A DNA stretch of 64,000 nucleotides from Tanypteryx hageni. Lineage: Eukaryota > Arthropoda > Insecta > Odonata > Petaluridae. Position 1 is the stretch's first letter; each line of letters begins with the position of its first letter. Under the pieces are notes generated by a model. It saw only the letters and a program-made list of their open reading frames with translations, made no database searches and was not told where the DNA came from. The stretch covers positions 54,497,370 to 54,561,369 of the forward strand of contig CM054117.1 of NCBI GenBank assembly GCA_028673005.1. The letters are read 5' to 3'. The position numbers were made by a program, and so were the translations under genes. Below, piece by piece: positions 54,517-64,000 of this stretch.

Positions 54517-55478
54517 TACAACCTCCGCTTTTAGACATTCCGATCCATATTGCTCCAGAAGCCGCAACCTTGACTTCAATCTACGATCCTCGGTGGTACC
54601 CAGTTCAAATCCCTCAATAATGAGGTAACGCTTTCCTTATGTTTGTACTTTGGTTTTACGAATCTGGCTGCTCTGCGCTGAACTATTTCTAATTGAATTA
54701 TATGTTCCTTCTCGTACGGATCCCATATGCATGAGACGCATTCCACTTGTGGTCTAACCAGTGATAAGTAACGTTTCGCGTACTTTTTCTGTAGTGTACC
54801 GTACTATTCTACCTATGAAAGCCAGTTTCTTGTTGGCCGCGCCTATAACTCGACGAATGTGCATGTCCCATGAAAGATCTCGACAAATGGTTACTCTTAA
54901 GTATTTTACATACTCAGCTGCTTGAATATTCATACTATCTATTTTATACTCGAAATCTACTTCTCTGTTCTTACTTTTCCAGAGCGTAACTGCGGCATAT
55001 TTTGTGTTGTTAATTTCAATTTGCCATTCTTTGCACCACGCTGAAATGGCTCTTAAGTCTTGAACATTTATTCCATCTGTTTTATACTCGAAACCTACTC
55101 CTTTGTTCTTTTTTTTCCAGAACGTAACTGCAGCTCATTTTTTTGTTGTTAATTTCAATTTGCCATTCTTTGCACCACGCTGAAATGGCTCTTAAGTCTT
55201 CACGCAACGACTGAAGGTCCTCCTGGTTTTTTATTTCTTTGTATACAACGGTATCATCGGCGAAAAGTCTAATTTTACTACGAACTACTTAGCAGGTATA
55301 ATTTATTGAGGCACCAACGTGCATAGGTAGAAACGACTGTGACGATAAAATTCGTGAGATCGATTGTAGGACGGAGCGTTATTGAGGCTCGTTCTTTCCG
55401 AGAACAATACGAGATCACAAAAGAAAATTTCAACCTGCGAGAGACAATCTTTACGTAGATTTTGATATATTGCTTAAA
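54517..55478 (+). mobile_element. LINE-A insertion with 5' inversion
   Basis: The left part (54517-55290) is LINE-A in minus orientation, from RT motif C (SKIRLFADD, near 55250-55285) down to RSECLKAEVV at 54517. The right part (55303-55478) is plus and starts IEAPTCIGRNDCDDKIREID, ending ...RDHKRKFQPARDNL. The two are contiguous parts of ORF2: the plus part resumes exactly where the inverted part ends. This is the twin-priming (5'-inversion) structure known for LINEs. The inverted part also has a 139-bp tandem duplication (units near 54924 and 55063). The normal 3'UTR is not recognisable after 55460. Confidence 0.85.
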
Positions 55479-56620
55479 ACCTCCTCGCCCCTCAGGAGAT
55501 ACGGTCCGACTAATTTCAGCATTCTCGGCTGTCCTACAAAGACTGCTTCTCCAGCTTCCCTCCGGACCGATTATTCCATAATCATTTGCCCCTCGAGAAT
55601 ATCTCAGGGTACGAACTCGCTTCGTCGTGCTGCGGTTTTTGTAACTGTCTCTGGCCTTAAAAACAACGCGTAAGAACGACCTCCAACGTGGCCTCGACCG
55701 GTTTTTCCGACTCATCTATCCCTTAAACCGCCAGACGACGCTTCCAAATCGCGCTTCATTGACCACCGTCGGCACCGACTATCGCACCGCTGTAACCTAG
55801 TTACGAGTAAACAACATTTCCATGGAGGTCGGGAGGGAAAAATATTAAGGGTCCCAGCGGCCGCAATCAAGGACAACGGAACTGGATAAACTATATCTAT
55901 CGGGACTTCCCAAGCTCTTCAGTGCAACTAGCACCAAGTCATTCGCCAGAATATTATATGGAGCAACAACATATATTATTGAAAAAATTTGGAATGACCG
56001 TAAATAGCAAAAGGCCAAAGTTAAAGTTGTTGTTTAAAAAAAAATAAATTTAGAGGAAGATTTGGAAAATTAAACTCCTAGTCTTCGCGAGCGCGATTTA
56101 TGTGTAGCAGAAGAGAACCGTCGGACTGTCCAAGAAAAAGTGGCGCCCTTATTTCGATTTTTCTTTTTATTTTAGATCTATGTAGTAAAATTATGTTTTT
56201 AAAGTTAAATATGAACTTAGTTTGATATTTTCTTCAACTTTATAAGAAGTTGGAATAAATTTAGGATAAAGTTCGTTTAGGACGCTATGATTTCTTAATT
56301 CGTGACTCGTCGCAATGAAATAATTACAGAAAAACAAATGACTAAGGTGACTCCTGTAGCTGTGACACGGTGAGATAAACTATACAGATAAAATGGCCGA
56401 AAATACTGATTTCTGATTTTTTAAAGATGGTGCACTAATTAATTCTTATACTGATTTATGTACTGATTCGCGAATGGCATATATTCTCATATCATAAACT
56501 GCCTTAATGCATTCTATTAGCTCACTTATAGGTAGAACTTGATGGAATGATATGATCTACAGATCCTATGCAAATGGGCATAAGCTGTGATTTTGGGAAT
56601 AATTTTGGAGGAAAAAATTC
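55479..56620. other. no gene recognised
   Basis: The first ~330 bases are more GC-rich than average, with frames on both strands that show no domain I know. The remainder is AT-rich. Confidence 0.45.
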
Positions 56621-56691
56621 TGCTATTACCAGAAATCGAATCCGCGTCTTCCACTTTCCGGGCGGATATTCTACCACTGAATTACCGTAGC
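56621..56691 (-). tRNA. tRNA-like sequence (Gly-like scaffold), probable pseudogene or SINE seed
   Basis: On the minus strand: acceptor 5' strand GCTACGG (56691-56685), TA, D-stem ATTC/GAAT around AGTGGTA, anticodon stem TCCGC/GTGGA around loop CCGGAAA, a four-base variable region, T-arm with loop TTCGATT, and a 3' strand TAATAGC. D- and anticodon stems pair fully, the acceptor pairs at five of seven positions, the T-stem at four of five. The D-arm AATTCAGTGGTAGAAT is like tRNA-Gly. The anticodon would read GGA, position 33 is C rather than U, and two acceptor pairs fail, so a working tRNA is unlikely. Confidence 0.45.
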
Positions 56692-57740
56692 AGATAATTT
56701 ATCCTGTTTAGCACCACCATTTTTGTTACCTTTATGTTTTTTTTTACAGCTTTTGTTCTCACTTAAATAACTAAAACGTTCAAAGATCGATTGAATTCAA
56801 ATCATAGAACATTCTTTATGGCTAATACAAATATTTTCATAACTTAGGAAATTTAAACTCCAACTTTTCGCAAAAAAAACGTTGGCACGGATTTTTCTCG
56901 TTTTACGAACACTATTCCCGAATTCGTTACTTTGCATGAGCAAGTAACGCCATTTGCACTTATTTGGCTTGGAAAAGTTTTCAGTCTTGTGCACGCGTTC
57001 TTCAGCTAGAAAAAAAACAAACACCGTTTGTGATTACACACCGCAGGGCCTTCGCATGATGTGAATTTGGGAGGCGACTGCCTCATGCACCTGTGTCGTG
57101 AACTAGAGCGGCATTTTGTCCTTCTGCCTCAGGCGGCCTTGACTTACCGATCGTTGATTCCAAAGGGAAGATTTTGGGACAAGATGACGCGTCAACTGCA
57201 CGGACCTGATGTCCAGCAATGTTTCAAATGCCAACCGGTATCGTCTTATCGATTTATCATACGTATATTTTAATTCAATCGTATGTCACATACACGCATA
57301 CATTACGTTCAGTTTTTGAAAGATCGAACTTCTCTGACAGAAAATTTAACTCCCTATTTTTTAAAAATTGAATTAGAACTTCGCGATTTTTTTTGCCACT
57401 ACCACAGCCGTGGTTTTTAAAGAATGGCAAGTAAAATCCAAAAATAATCAATATCAATGCTTTTTTCGAAGCTCTTTCATAAAAGGCAACAAGAAATCTT
57501 TGGAAATCCATAATTTAATGCTGACCAACATTAAATACTTCACCTTCTCAATTGTCCACGCACGCACGCGAGGCACACTAACGGGCATGCGCGCGCTCTA
57601 TAAACTATGTCACACTCGCAAGTCTAGAAGAGAATATATATTGCTACATATGTGCGGATGAAAAACATTCACAAGATTTATTAAGTTGCAACTGTTGAAG
57701 TTGAATTCGAATTTAATCCTTTATAATTGGTTGATTTAAA
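56692..57740. other. no gene recognised
   Basis: Unassigned AT-rich sequence with a short CACG-rich patch at about 57557-57575. No domain. Confidence 0.5.
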
Positions 57741-57744
57741 TCAG

Positions 57745-57850
57745 TGGTTTAAAACCTTTTTCTATCAAAGGGCCGGAGTATTCATTTTTCCGAGCCTGAG
57801 ATCGGCTTCGTCGATTATACCGATTCTGCCGGGCCTACTAGATAAAATGA
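57745..57850 (+). repeat. truncated hAT-like left end
   Basis: CAGTGGTTTAAAACCTTTTT, CTATCAAAGGGCCGGAG begins like the hAT MITEs of the CAGTGG...GGGCCG type, but no matching right end or duplication is seen before the R1 copy. Confidence 0.45.
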
Positions 57851-57940
57851 AAATGCGTACATTACGAAAAAGTGAATTATGAGTTATTATTAAGAATAAA
57901 TGTATGTGGATATAAAAACTCCAACCCTAACAACATAAAA

Positions 57941-57966
57941 GTGCGATGTTTTGCAAAACATCGCAC
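57941..57966. repeat. 26-bp perfect palindrome
   Basis: GTGCGATGTTTTG followed immediately by its exact reverse complement, located at the left edge of the R1 copy. Confidence 0.95.
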
Positions 57967-58244
57967 ATTTTGTTTACATCGATCGCAAAGACGGTTCTCT
58001 CAGCAAACAACTAAAAATCCATATATTTCTCTCCCAAGCTCTTATATGATCTGTCAGGTATAGATTTAAAAAATTATTCGGATAGAGCACTTCATTTTTC
58101 ACAAAGAGGTCCGCGAGACCACACAATTACGAGTTATATTTTCGGAGATAATACGAGAAACTCCCAAGCAAAACATCGTATATTTTGCTTACATCGATCG
58201 CTAAGACGGTTCACTTGGGAAGGAACAATTAAATAACATGTTTT

Positions 58245-58834
58245 TATACGTTCTTTGCACGAAAACTTGGGAACCGCTGGACGTATTTGGATGAAATTCG
58301 GTATTGGGGAGTTTAGCTAAAATTGGTCGACCTATTCCAATTTTGGTTATAAACTGACAAAAATTACGACCACTTTACATGAAGATCTACATATAGTTTA
58401 CAATGTTCCTTTGTTTCAACTTGGGAACCACTGAACGTATTGTGATGAAATTTGGTATTGGGGAGTTTTGCTATACTTGGTCGACCGATTCTAATTCTGG
58501 TTAAAATCGGACAACAATTACGACAACTTTACATAACGACCTACATGTAGTTTACAATGTTCCTTTGTTTCAACTCGAAAACCGCTGGCCGTATTTTGAT
58601 GAAATTTGGTATTGGGGAGTTTTGCTAAATTGATCAAACGATTCCAATTTTTGTTAAAATCGGACAATAATTACGACTACTTTACATGAAGACATACATG
58701 TATTTTACAACGTACCTCGCTTGCTTCTCGTTAAATACTCATCTGATCGAAAAATATTGAGAACATGAAATTTCAAAGAACGCATTTGAAAACTCTGTGT
58801 ACTCCGATATGGAGTACACCTTTCCAATCTTGTT
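58245..58834 (-). mobile_element. R2 repeat, three-unit copy, nested in R1
   Basis: Read on the minus strand it starts GAACAAGATTGGAAAGGTGT and ends ...GTGCAAAGAACGTATAAAAA. Three internal units start near 58269, 58421 and 58577 (152 and 156 bp apart), each with 'aaccgctggacgtatt', 'gatgaaatttggtattggggag' and 'aatcggacaacaattacgac'. The copy at 38541-39036 has two units. Confidence 0.85.
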
Positions 58835-59130
58835 CTCTTCCTAGCTCTTATATGATCTGTAAGTTATATATTTAAAAAAAATTCAGATAGAGGACAAAAT
58901 TTGCCTTAAAACAGTTTGCGAGACTACATAATTACGACTTTAATTTCAGGTATAAAAATTCAAGAATCTTTCGATGCCGTGTTTTACGCCTTTCCTGTAA
59001 AGAAGGCATTTGAAATCTGTTTATTCCATTTATGGAGTATACCTTTCCATCTTTCATATATTAATACATTCCCAAATAAATATATTTAAAGGTTTTATCA
59101 ATATGTTATAAAAAATATTTTTATGGTCAA

Positions 59131-59280
59131 ACACTGTTGTTACATTATGAGGTGTAATGAAAAACTTTGTCACTTCCACACAATAAAAACGACCGGTTTC
59201 GCTAAGATCGTAGCATCATCAGGTGGTTTGTATTAAATTGTGTGGAAGTGACCAAGTTCTTCAATAGACCTCATAATTAG
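59131..59280. repeat. inverted repeat with hammerhead-like core
   Basis: Arms ATTATGAGGTGTAATGAA...GTCACTTCCACACAAT and ATTGTGTGGAAGTGACCAAG...CCTCATAAT flank a 60-bp centre. On the minus strand the centre reads CCTGATGATGCTACGATCTT then AGCGAAACC, i.e. CTGATGA, a GCTA/TAGC stem and GAAAC. This order resembles the hammerhead ribozyme core, but an extra U before stem II and no clear stem I make activity uncertain. Confidence 0.5.
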
Positions 59281-59282
59281 CA

Positions 59283-59722
59283 AATTAGACAAGGTTGAAC
59301 CTGAATTTATTAACGACTAGCGATCGCCCCCCCCCCCTTGGATACTCTCTGAGACAAGAGAATAAGCAGGCTGTCAGGTGGCGGGATGGTTTCTTCAGTA
59401 GGCTTAGGTTATTGAATAGATTCTTCTTCGAAATTCCCCATGCTTCTTGTCTTTATGTCGCTGCCGACGTATTGTCCTAGCAAAAAGGGTCTGTTGGAGA
59501 TAGTGTCACCCTGGGCGGTGCTGAAACTTGGGGATTCCCAGGATTTTCAACGAATGCCGAGTGAGGGGGAAGGAACCTACCCACGTGGGACATTGCCCTC
59601 AATGTGCGCACTCCGGTCGCGTAACCTTTTGAAGAACCCTCGCACCGAGTGCAGTAAAGATAGTATCATATGAATCCTCTCTCTTTCGAACCGCGAGTAG
59701 GGGCGATGGCCATGTCAACGCT
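59283..59722. other. no gene recognised
   Basis: Contains a hAT MITE remnant (GCGATCGCC followed by a C11 run, about 59321-59345). The two short plus-strand frames have no known domain. Confidence 0.45.
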
Positions 59723-59782
59723 ATAAGCTATCGGCTAGGTGCCGGTAAAAGGATAAGCTATCGGCTAGGTGCCGGTAAAAGG
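59723..59782. repeat. 30-bp perfect tandem duplication
   Basis: ATAAGCTATCGGCTAGGTGC plus CGGTAAAAGG occurs twice without a change, at 59723-59752 and 59753-59782. Confidence 0.95.
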
Positions 59783-60525
59783 ATAAAAACAAAGCCATCG
59801 GTTTATGCCTTGGTTTTCCTTCCACCCTCATTCACTGGTGTCGGTTCGTTTTGTTCATGCGAATGGCTATAATTTAAGAAGCTTTTTAGATGTCTCTTCT
59901 TGGGTTTACCCAAAAGGACTACGATGATATTTCTAAATACCCTTTTTGGAATTTATCCCCCCCACCCCAGTTTGCTTAGACTGCTTCCCCACTTCTGAGC
60001 TCTTCCATCTCCCAAAATCCTTTACAAGGGACCTTTCTCTATCTTGGGTTTTCCCGTCATTGTTTTCAAGAGCTTACGAGGTTTTAAGATCATTCATTCA
60101 GTGATTCGCTAGCGCGTGTGTGATAGTTTGCCGGAGAAGTGCTATAAGTTGCAAGTGTCGCAGAAGTATATAGTCGGTACAGACAATCAGGTTTTGCGTT
60201 TTATCGTGTCCCACAATTTAGCATTACAGCAGTAGTTCTACAAGTATTCGAAATACCATCACTTCAAGAGTGATTATTACTACTTTGGAGATAGTTGACG
60301 AACATGCAGCGGAAGAATTCTACAATTATCTGTGATGTCTTACGAAGTTTTTATTGTTTATTTTCTCTATATTCGAATTCAAAGCACTAAAAATGCAACA
60401 ATCAATGTCTGATAAAAGTATTTTTATTTTAATAATTATTCCGTGGAATTTATCTTTAAAAGGGAATTTATATATTCAGTCATAGTATTATACTTTACTC
60501 AGCATTGAAGATGTATAGTTAAATT
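59783..60525. other. region upstream of the hAT-type pseudogene
   Basis: Probably part of the transposon whose remnant coding region starts at 60583, but no TIR was identified, so I assign no boundary. Confidence 0.4.
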
Positions 60526-60582
60526 TTGTATATTATTAACGTGAATCATTATTTGAAGATTTTCAGATATACCTTGATTAAA

Positions 60583-61612
60583 ATGAAATCAAACAGACAA
60601 AAGCGCCAGAAAACGTTGCATTTTTATCTCAATTCTTCAGTAAAAGAATCAATAATAAATTTGAGCAATCAAGAAGTGGAAGTTGCAGTGTCTACACTAC
60701 TACCTGTCGACTCCTTGAATAGAGATGTATACGCTTATGAAGATAACAGTTCAGTTATTTCATCGGTTTATTCGGTAGATATCGAACATTATATTAATGA
60801 TAGTAGTGCAACGGTGAAGAATGATATCGGTATTTACCTTGGATTAGATTAGATTAGATAATTTAACAAAGAAAGAACTTTTAGAAAATCCGTTTTGTCC
60901 ACATAAAAATTGTCTTTCCTTTTTCTGTGCGTCAAAAGAACGGCAAAGTTGAAAAGAGATACCTCAATCAAACTCACTTAGATAGATTCACTTGGGTAGT
61001 ATATTCTCCAATAAAGCAGGGAATTTACAGTAAATATTGTTCCTTGTTCGCTCCTACAACTGTTGGTTCAATTAAATGTAAAACTCAGATCGGGGTTTTA
61101 GTTTCAAAGCCGCTTACTGCATTTTCAAAATTATTGGGTAAGGATGGTCTTCTTGGAAAACACCCAGGCAATGCTTATCATAATAGCTCTGTGGAATCGG
61201 CAAAAATGTTTTTAAGGAACTTTGACAAGCCCCTAACTGAAGTTCAAAACATGTTAATTTCAGGGAGACTAAGCAAGTTCAAGAGAATCGAAAGCGTCTT
61301 TTGCCTATAATTGACACGATCATCACTCTAGGTAGACAAAATATACCATTTCGAGGCCATAGGGATGACGGCAATTTTTCAGACAGGCCTGAGAGCAGTG
61401 AAAGCATTACGAACGAGGGAAAATTACGTATCCGTGGTGGTGACCAGGATCTTGAAAATCATCTGATATCCTGTAGCGCAAATGCCACATACATTTCAAA
61501 AACTACTCAGAACTCGATTATTGATTGTTGCGATGAAATTTTGGAAAAAATCCTAAACATTGCGAGGGAAAGAAAATATTATTCCATTTTAAAACATCCC
61601 GTTTTTCCTTAG
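60583..61612 (+). pseudogene. hAT-type transposase (TTF finger / DUF4371), frameshifted and truncated
   Basis: Starting at ATG 60583 (MKSNRQKRQKTLHFYL). The N-terminus is followed by a TTF-type zinc finger region: LENPFCPHKNC, RYLNQTHLDRFTWVVYSPIK, GIYSKYCSLFAP, where a Ser replaces the usual first Cys of the C-x2-C pair. Next are LLGKHPGNAYHNSSVESAKM and the start of DUF4371: LPIIDTIITLGRQNIPFRGH, RDDG, then GDQDLENHLI, NATYISKTTQNSIIDCCDEI. At least three frameshifts break it: a GATTA triplication at about 60841-60858, one at about 60910-60920, and one near 61300. It ends at about 61612, before the catalytic region. Related host genes (ZMYM/THAP12-like) exist, but the decay argues for a transposon. 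Confidence 0.8.
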
Positions 61613-62471
61613 ATGCACTTTCAAACTTTGTTTGCGACATTAGGATTATTATTTAATGTACAAAAATATCGATCATAAATAATGCAATAAAAAATCCATG
61701 GATGCAAACAACACAAGAGAAAAATTGCAACTAAGTTAGTTTGAGCAGTCTATAGCTTCTCCAGCACGATGTACCGTTCACGTACTCTTTTTCATTGTGA
61801 GCTCTTCGTGTTCTGATTTATTAGCCCTCCTGCAGTTGATTTATGAATTTATTTCTTCTGCTTAGTTCTGTGGTTCTTTGTTATCTGTGATTACCTCTTA
61901 GCTATTTTTTTATTTCTTGGGCCTGTCCTTTTGTACGGCCCTCAATTAGTTCAAAATAGTTTCCAGCTCTCGTGCGTTGGAAGACTACGACGTACTAAGT
62001 GAATAAAAATGCTCGGAAATCGACAGCCGAAAAATACGCGCTTAGTGTTTAAATTCCACGAAAACAAGTCACACTAGGAGCCATAATCTTTGTTGTTGAG
62101 AAAGAAAGTCATATCATCGAGATAAACGACATGACACGAAAATGAACTATTTAAATTGTCGTATTAGCGAGAGAAGACCGCGCATCTCAAATTTTGGGTT
62201 CTTTTGCCAAAACGTATTAGCGAAAAAGCGTATCTCGAGGGATAATACGTAGATGTCCTAGAAGCCATAGAAATAATGGTACATAAGAAAAGGAATGCAA
62301 CGATAACAAACGAATATGTCTTCGCAAATCACTCCCCCATCCTAGAATTATTCCACTCATTTGAATAACCACTCCCCCTTTTTTTTACACCAGTCGGTCC
62401 ACTTACCCCCTCCTTCGGTCGGCACTCCCTTCCTGCTTGACCCTTCACCTTCCTCCAAAATACTCCGAGTG
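61613..62471. other. no gene recognised
   Basis: Unassigned AT-rich sequence with a C-rich patch near 62330-62460. Confidence 0.5.
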
Positions 62472-62479
62472 TCCCTACA

Positions 62480-63304
62480 CTGGGCCGGCGGAATGGGATA
62501 GCAAAACAGGCAACTGCCTAAGACGCCAGAGATTGAGGGGCTCCATGAAGAGCCAATGTTTTGATTTCACGGCACTTTTGTATACACGTAATATATTTTT
62601 ATGCAAATTTTTCTCACAAAAAAGAGAGAGAGTACAAGTGGGTAAACAAATTAGTGCCAGTGTTAAGAATTGATGGAAGCATAAGCCAGGCTTTTAGTCA
62701 CTGGAATGCAATGTGTTTAATCATTCTTTTCTTCTCTTACCGTTTTGCATCTACATTAATTTTTTTATCGCTATTTATATTGTTTGTTCTTAATTTTGCT
62801 CTTTGTAAATACATACACGACTTTGGATTTAGTCATTTATTTAATTTTAATCAAAGGAACCCATTTTATATGTACATAAAAGGAAGAATGCAAAATCCAA
62901 AACATTATTAAAAGAACACTTGGTAGCCGTGATGCACATTTTCCAGGTTGGAATAAGCGGGTTAGGGCATAATTCTTATTGGTGCCTCCTCGCTTTTTTG
63001 CGAATTCTTGGAAATTTATAAAAATAATTTTTAAAAGCAAAATTATTCTTCCCAGAAGTGAAGAGACTTTAACTACCTACTTTACATTTTATAAAATTAG
63101 TGTTCCGATTTTACTGCTGATCCTGAATGAGAAAGTAAGAAATAATTCTTTACAAAACAAAGGTAAGTTTAAGTAATACCGGTGCTTATAGACATTATTG
63201 TGTAATTACTATTAAAATCATTTTCATCTATTAGATTTTTAGTATAATTTAGATTGGAGTAGGGCGCCAAAAAAGGTTTGCCATACTGCCTTGCGCCGGC
63301 CCTG
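62480..63304. mobile_element. hAT-type non-autonomous element, 825 bp
   Basis: Left end CTGGGCCGGCGGAATGG, right end (minus strand) CAGGGCCGGCGCAAGG. Flanks TCCCTACA (62472-62479) and TCCTTACC (63305-63312) match at 6 of 8. GCCTAAGACGCC on the left and GGCGCC on the right are subterminal. The frames within show no transposase. Confidence 0.7.
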
Positions 63305-63429
63305 TCCTTACCACCCGCGGTGGCAAAGTAACCCACAACCTCTTTCCAAGCCTTTCCCCGAACACCCTGAAACCCCCTCCCCTTCCTCCCGTTAAGTTTA
63401 CTCCAGGGCATCGAAACGGAACCGAACCG

Positions 63430-63900
63430 GAACTGAACCGAAAACGAAAAAAAAAACCGTTGTTTTAGCTGGAGTGAAACCGAACCCGAACCGAAAAGAA
63501 AATATTTCTTTGAACCCGAACAGAAACCGAAAACAGTTATTTATTTCGTTCCATTTAAAACGAAAAAAACCGTTGTTTTAGCTGGAGAGAAACCGAACCC
63601 GAACCGAAAAAAAATATATTTTTTTGAACCCGAACAGAAACCGAAAACAGTTATTTATTTCGTTCCATTTAAAACGAAAAAAACCGTTGTTTTAGCTGGA
63701 GAGAAACCGAACCCGAACCGAAAAAAAAATTTTTTGAACCCGAACAGAAACCGAAAACAGTTATTTATTTCGTTCCATTTAAAACGAAAAAAACCGTTGT
63801 TTTAGCTGGAGAGAAACCGAACCCGAACCGAAAAAAAAAATATTTTTTTGAACCCGAACAGAAACAGAAAACAGTTATTTATTTCGTTCCATTTTATCGG
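63430..63900. repeat. tandem array, about 113-bp unit, four copies
   Basis: The marker CCGTTGTTTTAGCTGG starts at 63457, 63570, 63684 and 63794 (periods 113, 114, 110). Each unit also has GAAACCGAACCCGAACCGAA, a variable A/T run and AACAGTTATTTATTTCGTTC. Units differ mainly in the length of the A/T run. The last unit ends in CGGTTCGCAT. The short motif ACCGAACC is itself repeated inside units. Confidence 0.9.
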
Positions 63901-64000
63901 TTCGCATAAACAGTGGGAGCGAAAGAGGGGGTTTTTCTTTTTGCTTTAATACGGGTCTTCTTTGAAAGCCTCTCTTTTCAACAACGAATAAGGGAAAGGA

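Larger units (their letters stand above)
57885..59065 (-). mobile_element. R1 repeat interrupted by R2
   Basis: Minus-strand R1: interior units with CTCTTATATGATCTGT at about 58036 and 58847 (218 bp apart once R2 is removed), GTCCGCGAGACCACA, and the R1 5' end at about 58990-59060 (TTTGAAATCTGTTTATTCCA, ACCTTTCCAT). R2 occupies 58245-58834 in the same orientation. The R1 3' hairpin end is missing at the left. Confidence 0.75.

Noticed and set aside
55278..55715. 145-residue minus-strand frame
   Set aside because: It runs partly antisense to the LINE-A C-terminus (right part of the inverted insertion); the remainder has no recognisable domain.

Overview
The window is AT-rich eukaryotic DNA, most likely from an arthropod. 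That rests on the repertoire seen together: CR1-like LINEs, piggyBac, pogo/Tigger, mariner-type and several hAT elements, and tRNA-derived SINEs. I cannot name the species. I found no host gene that I can support. Every protein-coding segment I recognise belongs to a transposable element, and nearly all are broken, so the window reads as a gene-free, transposon-dense and deeply nested interval.

Layout. 1-13 kb: a TA microsatellite; a 3.1-kb hAT element (1699-4843, exact 8-bp target duplication, BED-finger remnant) that carries an unclassified repeat (R1) inside it; a palindromic foldback (5577-6000); GA-rich tandem DNA; a Harbinger-like MITE (11681-12000). 13-20.6 kb: a piggyBac remnant, then LINE-A interrupted by another LINE-A in the opposite orientation (13897-15250), then LINE-C whose 3'UTR is split by a Tigger element (18136-19862). 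20.6-23.5 kb: a SINE-like unit, a Tigger MITE and a hAT MITE. 23.5-29.3 kb: the longest LINE-A copy (minus strand, esterase-like ORF1, endonuclease-RT ORF2), split by a plus-strand LINE-B with an unbroken RT frame. 29.5-35.1 kb: a G-rich/C-rich palindrome, a LINE-B with complete endonuclease but internally deleted RT, and two more LINE-A copies. 35-44.2 kb: R1 and R2 repeats, a SINE, a LINE-B tail, an inverted-repeat element carrying a piggyBac MITE, and a hAT MITE with an exact duplication. 47-55.5 kb: a foldback, a deleted mariner-type element, three more hAT MITEs (one inside R1), and a 5'-inverted LINE-A. 56.6-64 kb: a tRNA-Gly-like sequence, R2 nested in R1, a hAT (TTF/DUF4371) transposase pseudogene, a hAT MITE and a 113-bp tandem array.

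Local names used here: LINE-A (ORF2 ends ...ALDNL; tail of TAGATG repeats), LINE-B (sister family, ORF2 ends ...HNRKR, same tail), LINE-C (distinct CR1/Jockey-type, ATCT tail), R1 and R2 (unclassified non-coding elements with internal tandem units of about 219 and 153 bp). The copies interact mainly by inserting into one another, often head-to-head, which leaves many inverted repeats able to form double-stranded RNA. All family assignments come from reading motifs by eye; no database search was possible.
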